A stretch of DNA of 64,000 nt, taken from assembly GCF_037975245.1 (NCBI RefSeq), contig NC_092576.1:3727001-3791000 (forward strand), written 5' to 3'. Under the pieces are notes generated by a model, which was given only the letters and a program-made list of their open reading frames with translations, was not told where the DNA came from and ran no database searches. The translations under genes and the position numbers were made by a program. The DNA is from Apostichopus japonicus (Eukaryota; Echinodermata; Holothuroidea; Aspidochirotida; Stichopodidae). Position 1 is the stretch's first letter; each line of letters starts with the position of its first letter. Shown here piece by piece: positions 25,301 through 40,300 of the stretch.

Positions 25301-28300
25301 TCATGTGGTTAAGGGTTGCTTCAGATGGTTTCATGGAAGTATGAGGTTTCACGCTCCTAGTTGCAGTGGTTATAACCATATTCTCCTCACACTGCTACCA
25401 TGTCATCATGTGATAAAGGGTTGCTTCAGATGGTTTCATGGAAGTATGAGGTTTCACGCTCCTAGTTGCAGTGGTAATAACCATGTTCTTCTCACACTGC
25501 TACCATGTCATCATGTGGTAAAGGGTTGCTTCAGATGGTCTCATGGAAGTAAGTGGTTTCATGCCCCTTAGTTGCAGTGGTTACAACCATGTTCTTCTCA
25601 CACTGCTACCATGTCATCATGTGGTTAAGGGTTGCTTCAGATGGTTTCACGGAAGCCTCTATAGCGGAGACTGGAGCGACTAGCTGTTAATTCATTTGAC
25701 CCTCCATAAACACTCCATAGGAGTGTTATCTCAGTGGTTAACGCCGGTGCCTATCAATCATAAGGGCCCCCGTTAGAGTCACTCCCAGATTAATGTATAT
25801 GTCGTCCAGTTACAGAGTTGTTGACAATTAACAATTCATAATCATGGATGTTAAATATGAATGTAAGAGACTGATTTTGGTCAGCTTGCAGCTTTGATAA
25901 GCCAATGAGGCTTCTTCGCGAGTTCCTGCTTGAGGGAGGATTTAAAATACATACATACGCACACACATACACCCAGACACATTACAATATAAATCAGTGA
26001 TTACACAGAATCATCAAAACCAACCACACATCCTCTTATACATCCTGAGAACTTTCTATCCAAGTTAAACTTACCAAAAGCAAATACAATGACTGTATTA
26101 ACTGTCTTGTCAGGCACCAGCTCTAAATCCTGTCCAAAGAAATCGCTGACTCTATGCCAAATGAGATCACCGATACCACATGAGACATCTACCACCACAA
26201 GTCTGTTTCTCTCCTTGAAGAAATTTAAAGACCCTTTAACACTCTGGGCGTAGATGGCATGCCGTCTCTGACAGAAGAAGAAGAAACAACAAATATACTT
26301 GAAAATTGACTTAAAGGGAGTGAAGACTCACGTACAAAGAAACATCTGATGCTGGTAATCTGACCTAGTTTCGAATGAGGTGTAACAGAAGTGTAAGACA
26401 CCACCATCGATCCCAGAAAATACACACACAGCTTGCCACAGTCGGTAAGTAGACACTAGTGTACAGTCAATACATGTATGCAGCTACGGTCAATACCCAC
26501 AACACAGTGTACATAGCAGCGATGGACATCTCAGGTCCAGATAAAAATAACAAGGTATCACATTTCATTACTGTCTGCATTTTGTATCGACAAGAAACCA
26601 ACTTCACTTGCAAGCAACGGAAAGTTAACTTTTTTCAGAGGGCGGCACGTGGTTTGGGGGAGTCTTAAATGCCTTTGAAAACTGCAAACAAGAATTGTCT
26701 TCTTAGTATGATTATTGTTGGGAGCCAGTTAATATTTATAAATATCACAACATTTCAGAAATTTCAAGTAACAGCCTCTGAAGAAGATCCTGCTAGGATC
26801 GAAACGTCAACTTACTTTTACACATTCTATTACACAGGCTCTCTAGTGGATAAGCAGTTTGCTAACAGTTTTATTTTATTTTGATTTAACATTTCAGTAA
26901 TTGGCAGCTTAATTATAGGTTATTCCTAATGGGCTGCCTTATACCCTTCTAACTCATCTCATCTATATCCCTATATCTACAGTCATACTACTGTACTTTT
27001 GTCTCCTCCCCGTCCCCCGTACACCTTCTCATCGTCCCCCTTTTTCCTCTTCCCGTTTCGCCCCTCCCCTGTCCCCCTTTTCCCCCATCCTCCTTCTCAG
27101 CATCCTTGCACCTCTTTCATATCATCAGACCTATGGTTCCTGTTTATTTATTGACTTACTTGTGTCCTGGTAAAGTCAGCTTCATCACTCTGCCCCCCTT
27201 CTCCACTTCTTCCCTGTCACCCTTCTCCCCCGCCCCCCCCCTTCTCCCCGTCCCCATTCTCCCCGTCCCCATTCTCCCCCGTCCCCCTTCTCAGCATCCT
27301 TGCACCTCTTTCAGATCATCAGATCTATGGTTCCTGTTCATTTATTGACTTACTTGTGTCCTGGTGGAGTCAGCTTCATCACTCTGCCCCCCTTCTCCCC
27401 TTCTCCCCTGCCCCCCTTCTCCCCCGTCCCCCTTCTCCCCCGTCCCCCTTCTCCCCGTCCCCATTCTCCCCCGTCCCCCTTCTCCCCTGTTCCCCTTCTC
27501 AGCATCCTTGCACCTCTTTCAGATCAATGTTTCCTGTTTATGTATTGACTTACTTGTGTCCTGGTGGAGTCAGCTTCGTCGCTCTGCCCCCCTTCTCCCC
27601 CCATCCTCCTCCCCCGTCACCCTTCTCCCCCGACATCCTTCTCCCCAGTCCTCCTTCTCAGGATCCTTGCACTTCTTTCAGATCATCAGATCTATGGTTC
27701 CTGTTTATTTATTGACTTACTTGCGTCCTGGTGGAGTCGGCTTCGTCGCTCTGCCCCCCTTCCTTCATCTTGTCTGGGTGTTTAGCTCCATGAGCCTGTA
27801 CCTCCTTAACCGCTTTCTGCTCAGGAATGCTCAGATTCAACGCAAAGCAATCAGGAAACTGACACAAGAAATAATGATGAATGTTAATTGACTTATTAAC
27901 TATTAAATGTTCAACTATGTGAATAAGAAGTTAATTTCATACCTGTCATGAATGTTTGCTGTTAACACCCACACTGTAACTGTAGACTTTACTAATCAAA
28001 TCTCATATTTGCTAAATACTCTGTTTTGTTTTTTATAATGAAGGAAAATTTCAAACAGTTACAACTTTCTCAAGTCTTAAAGCCTTAGCTGGATCAAATG
28101 CAATATTAATCTGCTAATTAATCAGCCCATGTGGTAAAATTATCGGAAAAAGATTAAAAAAAAAAGAAAAAAGAACTTTGAAAAGATGCTTAGATATTGA
28201 AGTTCTGTTTCTGTTGCACCAGACTACAGATTTAAATTTCTGTGATCTTAAGATTAATTCCTGTGAACATCTTTGGTATATGACTATACAAAAATTAAAC

Positions 28301-31300
28301 GATGGCTCATCAGACCACAAAAAAAGTCTTAGCTGCCCAAAATACTAACCTTCTCGCAAAACCTCTTCAAATGATAATCTGGTTCCTGAAGAAAATTTTC
28401 ACATCTAAGCAGGAATTTGAGGTTAGGTACAAGATCTATAAGATGCATTGTCTTGGGTTCCAGCTGAAGTTCAGTTGCTATCATGTCAATCACCCACTCA
28501 AGGTCAAGAACACTAGGATTATCCTGAAAGACATTTAATAAAATATAAACAAGTTATTATATTTGCAGGTCATGATATTACACAGTGATACCAAATCAGC
28601 AGCCTACCGGGCCTAAAGTTAACCACATGTATGGTGATTGGGTATTAAGGCCCTTTTGGCCATAGACTTTAACACCCAGCCAGCCTCTATCTTTATCACA
28701 TTACTCAATATCTAGGTAGAACAGCACCATACAATATGGTCACACTTTGGATCACTCTGAAAATGAATTTAGACAACCCTTGATATGGAGTATTTGTATA
28801 TATACTACTATGCAAATCCTAAAAATGCATCTGTTACTCCTTCCTCCATAGTTTGCAAAGATTAATTTTGATTCTTGCATAAGCCAGGACTTTGGTTGTG
28901 TACTACAGGTAGTATGGAACAACAAAATGCCATTGTGTAACACATGTGTGTATTAGTGTAGTCACCACATACAGGTACACTAAGAACATCATGTACTGTA
29001 CACATGAATGTTTGCATTTAGTGTGTCACCACATGTATACTAAGAACATCATGTACTGTACACATGGATGTGTGTATTAGTGTAGTCACCACATGTTACT
29101 AAGAACATCATGTCATGTAGTTAGTACATATCTTGTGTAATACATACTTTCTCCATACTTGTCATATAGTTAGTACATATCTTGTGTAATACATACTTTC
29201 TACATACTTGTCATATAGTTAGTACATATCTTGTGTAATACATACTTTCTCCATACTTGTCATATAGTTAGTACATATCTTGTGTAATACATACTTTCTC
29301 CATACTTGTCATATAGTTAGTACATATCTTGTGTAATACATACTTTCTCCATACTTGTCATATAGTTAGTACATATCTTGTGTAATACATACTTTCTACA
29401 TACTTGTCATATAGTTAGTACATATCTTGTGTAATACATACTTTCTCCATACTTGTCATATAGTTAGTACATATCTTGTGTAATACATACTTTCTCCATA
29501 CTTGTCATGTATATTTATTACATATTCTTGTGTAATGCATACTTTCTTCATACTTGTCATGTATAGTTAGTACATATCTTGTGTATTAATACATGATATT
29601 TATACATTCATTCAATAGTATACTGTTACAATAGTCTCCACTGCCAAGTCAAAGTGAATTAACCCATTGAATTCATCAATTTATCAGCAATGATTGTCAA
29701 AGAGTAAGTTACCAACTGTACATGTTACATCCAGTGGCTCCCCTACAGGGCATCTTTTAAGTGTCATGTTCTATGTAATACACATGTTCTGGTTGTCACG
29801 AACCACATTGTGACAGTTATTAGATTAGCTCTCATTCCAGAACAAACGTACACCTCTGACTGGATTCACTGTGCAGATGTATACACACAATTAATGTGAC
29901 ATTAACTGCTTGCGACCGATGTGCTGTGGTTAATGGGTGTCATCAAACACACTAGACTGTCGAGTTTGTAACAGACTTGTCAAATGAAATAATAACTACA
30001 GTATGGACAGCACTTCAATTTGTTGTTTTGCGATCATGTGTCTTTAAGTTCATCTGGCAGGCTTACAGATAAACATGTACAGAGAGGATTAGTAATTTAA
30101 TTGCTAGGTAGTACTGTGAAATAGACGTATATATAGGTTGAGACTAGTGGAACACTAGTAGTTGTTACTCAGAGTTTCATGCGTTGAGCGATCGTCAGAC
30201 AACTCATATAGATACATATCAAGATAGATAGGAATAACGGAAAAACTGTTAAACGACTATGCTGCATTTAGAGAAAGGCTGGATCTTGAGTGAGATACAA
30301 TAATTAAACTAAGTAACTGATTGGAGGTAAAACAGCCAATGTTTGGTTTTTGCAGAGCTTTCGAGCAAAACTAGCTCTTTCCCATCCTTCCCATGCCCTC
30401 TACCCCGCCCCTCTTTACATCCTTACATGCCACTGGTGTAACTGTTAATATGATATAGTAGCAAGTAAATCGACTTCACTGATCTGGTACTGGTCATGCA
30501 TGTAGAATACACTGTACCGTATAGCTTATCATTACATCGCAAAGTGTGATTGGCTGTCCAGAGGTTGACACGGTAGACCTACAATATGTAATTTATTATT
30601 CAAATTAATGAGGGCTGTTCTACAATGCAGTATTTCAGGACAGGTATGTGGATACTGAAACTACCATTGCATTGAAGGGGTGTACAATCTGGTGTGACCT
30701 TGTGTGCAGGTCAACACCCCTTGGGAGTGTGAGGCAGGACTCCAGGGGGTACAAAGCTATAGACATCTAGACAAATTACACTAATGAGTAAGAACAGAAA
30801 TTCAATCATTCTAATAATTTGTTATATTTAATGGACAATTATGTGCCACAGAGTCTATGAAGTTAAATTGTGTCCAAAAGGTTTTCAGGTTCCCCCCTCT
30901 GTTGACCTTAAATGACCTTTGATCTTCACAGAAAAGACATTAGGTTCTTGGATCAATAGGACCGATATATACCAAGCACGATAATCATCCGCAATGAATG
31001 TCTTTTTCTCCATCATTTCTCTTCTCCATCCCTTGTCTACTAATCCCCTTACATCTATCTCTCTGTGTTCACTATGCTCATTAACCTGTCTGTATTCTGT
31101 GTATGTATTTGTCCCTTTTGTTACTGTTACTTGTCATTCAGCCTCTGAAGAAGATCCTGCTAGGATTGAAAAGTCAGGCCAACTAATACTTTAACACATT
31201 CTCCTACACAGGCTCTGTAGTGGATTTAGCAGTTTGCTAACAGTTTTATTTTACTTTGATGAATGTCTTTAGTTAGTGTAAACTTACACAGGTGTCACAT

Positions 31301-34300
31301 ATATAAATAGTAATACACACACACACATCAACATTAATTGATTAATTGTGTGTAGATGGGACATTATTTTCTCATCTGTTGTAACTACCTATAAATACCC
31401 ACACACATTGTGTGTAGATTGGACATTATTTTCTCATCTGTTGTAACTACCTACAAATACCCACACACATGGTGTGTAGATGGGACATTGTTTTCTCATC
31501 TATTGTAACTACCTATAAATACCCACACACATGGTGTGTAGATGGGACATTATTTTCTCATCTGTTGTAACTACCTATAAATACCCACACACATTGTGTG
31601 TAGATGGGACATTATTTTCTCACCTAGATTTGTAACTACCTATAAATACCCACACACATTGTGTGTAGATGGGACATTGTTTTCTCATCTATTGTAACTT
31701 CCTATAAATACCCACACACATGGTGTGTAGATGGGACATTGTTTTCTCACCTAGATTTGTAACTACCTATAAATACCCACACACATGGTGTGTAGATGGG
31801 ACATTATTTTCTCATCTATTGTAACTACCTATAAATACCCACACACATTGTGTGTAGATGGGACATTATTTTCTCATCTATTGTAACTTCCTATAAATAC
31901 CCACACACATTGTGTGTAGATGGGACATTGTTTTCCCACCTATTGTAACTTCCTATAAATATCCACACACATTGTGTGTAGATTGGACATTATTTTCTCA
32001 CCTAGATTTGTAACTACCTATAAATACCCACACACATTGTGTGTAGATGGGACATTGTTTTCTCATCTATTGTAACTTCCTATAAATACCCACACACATG
32101 GTGTGTAGATGGGACATTGTTTTCTCACCTAGATTTGTAACTACCTATAAATACCCACACACATGGTGTGTAGATGGGACATTATTTTCTCATCTATTGT
32201 AACTATCTATAAATACCCACACACGGTGTGTAGATGGGACATTGTTTTCTCATCTATTGTAACTACCTATAAATACCCACACACATGGTGTGTAGATGGG
32301 ACATTGTTTTCCCACCTATTGTAACTTCCTATAAATATCCACACACATTGTGTGTAGATTGGACATTATTTTCTCATCTGTTGTAACTTCCTATAAATAC
32401 CCACACACATTGTGTGTAGATGGGACATTGTTTTCCCACCTATTGTAACTATCTATAAATACCCACACACATTGTGTGTAGATGGGACATTGTTTTCCCA
32501 CCTATTGTAACTACCTATACATACCCACACACATGGTGTGTAGATGGGACATTGTTTTCTAATCTAGCTGCTGTAACTACCTATAAATACCCACACACAT
32601 TGTGTGTAGATGGGACATTGTTTTCTCACCTAGATTTGTAACTACCTATAAATACCCACACACATGGTGTGTAGATGGGACATTGTTTTCTCACCTAGAT
32701 TTGTAACTACCTATAAATACCCACACACATGGTGTGTAGATGGGACATTGTTTTCTCACCTAGATTTGTAACTACCTATAAATACCCACACACATGGTGT
32801 GTAGATGGGACATTATTTTCTCACCTAGATTTGTAACTACCTATAAATACCCACACACATTGTGTGTAGATGGGACATTATTTTCTCACCTAGATTTGTA
32901 ACTACCTATAAATACCCACACACATGGTGTGAAGATGGGACATTATTTTCCCACCTATTGTAACTACCTATAAATACCCACACACATGGTGTGTAGATGG
33001 GACATTGTTTTCTCATCTGTTGTAACTACCTATAAATACCCACACACATTGTGTGTAGATGGGACATTGTTTTCTCACCTAGATTTGTAACTACCTATAA
33101 ATACCCACACACATGGTGTGTAGATGGGACATTGTTTTCTCACCTAGATTTGTAACTACCTATAAATACCCACACACATGGTGTGTAGATGGGACATTAT
33201 TTTCTCATCTATTGTAACTACCTATAAATACCCACACACATTGTGTGTAGATTGGACATTATTTTCTCACCTAGATTTGTAACTACCTATAAATACCCAC
33301 ACACATGGTGTGTAGATGGGACATTGTTTTCTCACCTAGATTTGTAACTACCTATAAATACCCACACACATTGTGTGTAGATGGGACATTGTTTTCTCAT
33401 CTATTGTAACTACCTATAAATACCCACACACATGGTGTGTAGATGGGACATTATTTTCCTACCTATTGTAACTACCTATAAATACCCACACACATGGTGT
33501 GTAGATGGGACATTATTTTCTCATCTATTGTAACTACCTATAAATACCCACACACATTGTGTGTAGATGGGACATTGTTTTCTCATCTATTGTAACTTCC
33601 TATAAATACCCACACACATGGTGTGTAGATGGGACATTGTTTTCCTACCTATTGTAACTACCTATAAATACCCACACACATGGTGTGTAGATGGGACATT
33701 ATTTTCTCATCTATTGTAACTACCTATAAATACCCACACACATGGTGTGTAGATGGGACATTATTTTCTCATCTATTGTAACTACCTATAAATACCCACA
33801 CACATGGTGTGTAGATGGGACATTATTTTCTCACCTAGATTTGTAACTACCTATAAATACCCACACACATGGTGTGTAGATGGGACATTGTTTTCTCACC
33901 TAGATTTGTAACTACCTATAAATACCCACACACATGGTGTGTAGATGGGACATTGTTTTCCCACCTATTGTAACTTCCTATAAATACCCACACACATTGT
34001 GCGTAGATGGGACATTATTGAATAAGTTTGATCTTAATAGTTTTTACTCTCTCTTGTAATATTATTCAAATCAGTTGATCTTATTTGATAACTTTATACT
34101 CCAGGTCTGTAACCTCCTGGTTAATATCACACAATAAGTAACAAATATGATAATCCCCCCCCCCCAATTGGGGATGTGGGATGTTACCTGTTATAATATG
34201 TTCACTCTAGGGGGGGAGAGAGGTAGAGAGAGAGAGTTCTGAGGTTGAAGCAAGCAAGGAAGGGGAGTAAACTTGACAACAACAGAACTTACTATACATA

Positions 34301-37300
34301 CATAGAGTTACAGTAAGTCAGTAAGTACTGCTGTATAAATTCATGTTAATCGTGTTATGATCCATGCAGTACCACATTATCTTCAAGTCCATATAATTTA
34401 CAATTCATGTTAATCGTGTTATGATCCATGCAGTACCACATTATCTTCAAGTCCATATAATTTACAAACCATGCATGCATTCTTACCAGTTACAATACCA
34501 GAGTACTTACTATACATAGTATAATGTCAGTAAATACTGGCCAGAGTATAAACTACTTTAATCGTGTTATGACCCATGCAGTACCACATTATCTTCAAGT
34601 CCATATAGTTTACATACCATGCATGCATACTAATTATCAGTTACAAAATCAATTTACTTACTGACAGTGCTATGTACAGTAATAATGTAGGCATCAAACA
34701 ATAACAAATTTGCATAACAATGCATCTTACTAACATCTCTCCTTAATTTGGACATTAATGTAGCTTGTACACATATACCTATGATTATTCATCCACTATA
34801 GATGACACCAAGCATTCCCCTGTACATGTGGACATGTTACAGTATATATATATTTACATGTAGTATACATGTAACTAGTATTTAATGATCATGCTGTATC
34901 CACATAGTTTATACCGTAGTACTCATATAACTCTATGAACATGTAAATCTATATAAAGAACAACACAATGTTTACATCTCTCTGCATTGATACCACACCA
35001 GCATTAACAAGAACCCTTTGAAACCCTCACCCCAAGGCTGTATCTCTCTCATCTCTGAACAATTAATGATGTCATTATCTACTGACGACCTGCCAGGGCT
35101 ACTGCTGCTACTACTACTGCTGTGCAATCCACATGATAACACAGCTACGTATGTCAGAAGAATAGATCCCCTCAGACAATTATTTCACAAGGTGCTTAGA
35201 ATATTTGTTTCATATTTATTATTGTACACAATATTATCATACAATGATGCATCATAACAGGCAACAATACACACTAGTTAATGCTATGTCACAGACAAGA
35301 CTACTGTATACAGTAAGCTCAAGTTTGCACTATACTGTATTTGGTGAGACCTATAAAGTGTATGAATACATGCAACAATACACACTAGTTTATATATGCT
35401 ATGTCACAGACAAGACTACTGTATACAGTAAGCTCAAGTTTGCACTATACTGTATTTGGTGAGACCTATATAAAGTGTATGAATACATGCAACAATACAC
35501 ACTAGTTTATATGCTATGTCACAGACAAGACTCTATGCTGTATTTGGTGAGACCTAAATAAAGTGTATGAATACATGCAACAATACACACTAGTTTATAT
35601 GCTATGTCAAAGACAAGACTCTATGCTGTATTTGGTGAGACCTATATAAAGTGTATGAATACATGCAACAATACACACTAGTTTATATGCTATGTCACAG
35701 ACAAGACTCTATGCTGTATTTGGTGAGACCTAAATAAAGTGTATGAATACATGCAACAATACACACTAGTTTATATGCTATGTCACAGACAAGACTCTAT
35801 GCTGTATTTGGTGAGACCTATATAAAGTGTATGAATACATGCAACAATACACACTAGTTTATATGCTATGTCACAGACAAGGCTAGTTACAAGCTGAAGT
35901 TTGCACTATACTGTATTTGGTGAGACCTATAAAGAGAATGAATACGTACATGTGCAACAATACACATTAGTTTATATGCTATGTCACAGACAAGACTCTA
36001 TGTACAGTAAGCTGAAGTTGGCACTATACTGTATTTGGTGAGACCAATAAAGTGTATGAATTAATATAAAGGTCATCACCATCATCAGTGTTAGATCCAG
36101 ATTTCAGCATGCTAAAGATTGGTTGCAATATGCAATGGCAGTCCTGGCCCTACAGATTAATAATATAATAATCATAATTATAGTATTTGATTTTTATATA
36201 GCGCTTTACACCAGCGATAGGTCTCAAAGCGCTTAACAGACGTTATATAACCCCTGGTCAATGATAACCTGTCCCAGAGACAATCCCTCCAGTAGATTAC
36301 TTGTAGACAATGAGCTAGAGAAGGGCTATTGAAGTAGACATAAATCATATGATGTATACATGAGTAAATACTCTGCTGTCAGGATGTCTGTAGAATAATA
36401 AACTCAATCTGAAGATGACTTAAGCATAAATTGTTCCTTTTAATATCTAGCATTTTACTCTCTATTAGAGGTAACAGTTACTGCATGGTTGTAACCTATT
36501 GATAATGGGGCACAATTATTATAGTGTACCACCAATGCAGTAACTGTCTAGCAATAGCAATGTCTTGTCACCAGAAAATATGCACACTACATGGATAGTT
36601 GTTGATATATGTGTTGGTTACCTTTGATCAGCTTACATACTGTAAATGTATGGTAGTCTTTGATCATCATGAATATAGTATATAAAGTGTAGTCTTTGAT
36701 CAGCTTACATAGTCTTCCTGCAGCATACATATAGTGTAGTCTTCAATCAACATGTATAGATATATAGTGCAGTCTTCAATCAACATGTATATAGATAAGT
36801 GTACAGTAGTCTGTCTCCAGTCAACATACGTAGATCTATAGTGTAGTCTTCAATCTGACCTGCCAGTCATACAGTACAGTAGTACTACTTACAAGATGGC
36901 CAGATGTACCAGCATATGCATCAAATGAATGAGTTCAGCAAGGGTTTGTTCAGAAATGCTGGTTAACTGGCTTGACCTCCTTTAATTTATAACGAACATC
37001 ACAGCTAGATCAATACCAGTCGTTCTTGCAGTAAATCACTGCATGTATGTATAGTATAAATGAAGAATCCAATATACAGGCATGTTACATACAGTACCTA
37101 GACTTGTGCTACTACAGAGCTGCACACCTTGACACAACTGGTGAGAGTTTCTGTAGACTATTTCAGTATATACTGTACATGAAGAACACCACATAAAGCA
37201 CTCCTTTAAGATTTAACACAAACAATTCTAATTAAATTCTTTATTGTACAGTAGTTAGCCATTAATGACACTACTATATGCAAGACTCACAGTAACTGTA

Positions 37301-40300
37301 ATTATACAGCACAATGAAAAACAGAAACCCAAAAGTTTACTGGTTTTGGGTCTTTATGAATGACGATACTTACCTGTCTCCAGTATCTGCACTCCAAATA
37401 CCTAGCCTAAGAACTGGTAACATTCTTGCACAGCTGTGCCAACAATGACCCTCTATATTAAGATGGATGTAAATCCTAGGTCAAAAAATGAGCTGAAGGC
37501 CTCTAGAATGGTTGATTTGGAAGGAAGGAGGTGGGGGGGGGGGTGGACCTCATCTATATAGAGGATCTTTGTAGGCACAGACTGTTTGACCAGTTTGCAG
37601 GCTAGGTACAGTATATAGACTAGATTGTAAACTGTATACAGTGTAGGAGCCCTGAGCCAGGTTAGAGAGCTGGAATCAAGTTGGTGGTCCAAGCATTTCC
37701 ACATGTATGCAATTGTACTGCACTGTATAAAATGATGTTAGTTAAGAACCTAACTATATATACACAACGACAAGTACGAAAGTTCAACCAATGCATATCA
37801 CAGTTCAGGAGAAACTAATTAACTAATATATGCACCAGTTAATTTAAACTTTAAATATACTGATACATGTACAGTCTGTACTCTGCAATTACTTATAATT
37901 GCAATGTTCTGTACATATTGATTAAAATGTGTACAAAGTGACCACAAATACGGTGATTAAATTAACTATGTAATGCAAGGTACTGTACGTACTATAGTCT
38001 CATGAATTACAAGTTTCTAATGCACAGTTCATAGATTGATACTGCATACATGTATGTATGGTTATCACAGCTAGAGCTCTGATCAATGTACTGCAGTACC
38101 CTACAGCCCCTATACTGTACTTCAGACATTAATTCATCACTCCCAACTTGTACAACAGACTTTATCATCAACAAACTCTCAGGCTGCTGCTTGCCCTTCT
38201 TATAAATTGATAACTTTACCACTGAGTCGAGACCAAGCACAGAGTTTGCAACCAGCAGCTATAGTACTTCTGCTTGCCACACAGACTTACTGTGTAATCT
38301 GTGTTCTGGTGAGTTGAGCGCTGCTGCTGTAGCAATCTACCGTGAATGACGGCTGTTCAGCTTGCCTACTCACACATGTGTGTTCATTTAATATTAAGAG
38401 TCACTGCTATTACTGTCATGCACCTACTGTACCTTATGACGACTTACGCTAAAACAACTGGCTTTTAGAAATTACACACTATCCCCGAGGGAACTTGAAT
38501 GCAAATTATGTGGAATTGTACATCTCTGCGCTACTATTGTATATATGCTAGCTGCATGAGCATGTACAGCAATTACTTAATGGTATGTATTTAAGGGATG
38601 ATCTTAAAAAGAAGCAGCATCATTTAAAAATGTTATTTGGGGAAGGTTGCAGTCATTTTAGCTGATACTGTACACAATGCCTACATGGTAGTAAGAGGAT
38701 CAGTTTAAGATGAATTTAAAGTGTTCATTGAGCACAATCTGGTCATAGCCAACACCATGAATGCCATTACCAAACAGATAGCTAAAAAAAAAATTCCTTT
38801 TTTATAGTCATATTTATCCAACTTAATAAATAATAAGCAAGTATCTAAAAGGTTTGCAAATTATATAAGAAAAAATAAAACACCAGTTGGCATTAAAATT
38901 GTGCGGCACAAAAGTTTCTCAATATTAATTAACTAAAACATGCAATCACGTCATAATTAAAAACAGACAAGTTTATTATTCCATGGTACCTCAAAACTGT
39001 TAAACTGGTTTAACGAGTATTTATAACTGATCTAAATACTTAACCTGTACAAACTAGAATCATTATTGTAATGTGTCCCCAATTACCCTCTTATTTCCAG
39101 ATTGATCAGAAGTACAGTAATGTATTCTCATCTACTGTAGGTAACATGGTACTGTAGTTAAGGCTTACAATGACAATACAGCAGCTACAGTAAGGTTATG
39201 ACTGTATAAAGCGTTGAGGGATACATGTAAGTTAAGGACTTACAGTGATATTATAACACAGATCAAGTAGAGTTATTCCTGTTGTATACGAAGCATTGAG
39301 AGATACTTGTATTAAAGGCTTACAGTGACATTACAACACTGCTACAGTAAGGTTATGACTGTTGTATACAAAGCATTGAGGGATACATGCATTTAAGGCT
39401 TGTAGTGATATTATAACACAGCTACAGTAGGGTAATTCCTGTTGTTTACAAAGTGTTGAGGGATACATGTATTTAAGGCTGACAGTGATATCACAACACA
39501 GAGCTACAGTAGAGTAATTCCTGTTGTTTATAAGATGTTGAGGGATCCTTAAAATTGAACATAAATTTGAAGGACAACACATTAGGCCTCTTGTGTACAC
39601 TGTACAGTAAACATTGCATGTGACGTCGCGTTTACAAATAATTCCATGTGCATGTTGACTTGCTGATAAAAATGAAATCTTACAGTAAGGTTGATCATTC
39701 TTTAGAAAATGGTTAATTCCTAAGGGGAAGAAACACAGGTCTAATTATCATATATAAGTCTGTGATATATGTGAAGTAACCTGTCAAAAGATTTAGGATG
39801 CCATGGTGACCATTCACATAGACATGAGTGTTGATAATGGAATGTAGAATGCATTAATCATTAAATGGTAGGAATAGCTACTTCAATCAAATGTACATAA
39901 ATCTCTTCAAGTGAAATGGTCAATTGAGTTATCAGGGTATCATTGTAGGCAGCTATAAAGTACAGAAGTGGACAAAATCAATCATTTCTACCAGCTGTAT
40001 ATTCTAAGTGTTGAGGGTTGCTACCAGGTTTTGTTGCTTGCAAATTGTACTGTTGACCTCCATGAAGCATATATATTCTACCATCCATATTTAGGCTGTT
40101 GCTTGACTGTTGTACTAGGTAACAACACTGTGAACACACAAGAATACCAGTTAAAAGAGTTCTGTTGTTTATCATTGTGTACCCACTATAAAAATTGAGT
40201 ATTTTTTTGTACAGTTAGTTAAATGAATACTATAGGGAACACATGGGTTTAGTTCTTTTGACCTGCAGTGAAGTATTTTAGAAGTGTGTAGTACACTAAG

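Noticed and set aside
24815..25571. Open + strand frames of 146 and 114 codons with a 35-residue repeat
   Set aside because: They exist because the 105-bp unit is divisible by three; no start or splice context and no homology recognised.
26132..26160. VDVSCGIGD as a methyltransferase SAM-binding motif
   Set aside because: Position and surroundings fit the last strand and helix of the adenylate-kinase-like domain; no other methyltransferase motifs seen.
27364..27891. Longest single ORF of the window (175 codons, proline/serine-rich, + strand)
   Set aside because: It crosses a C-rich tandem array and runs antisense to a well-supported exon of the AK-like gene; composition follows the repeat.
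31355..34012. CRISPR-like regular repeat
   Set aside because: No unique spacers, units contiguous, eukaryotic intron context.
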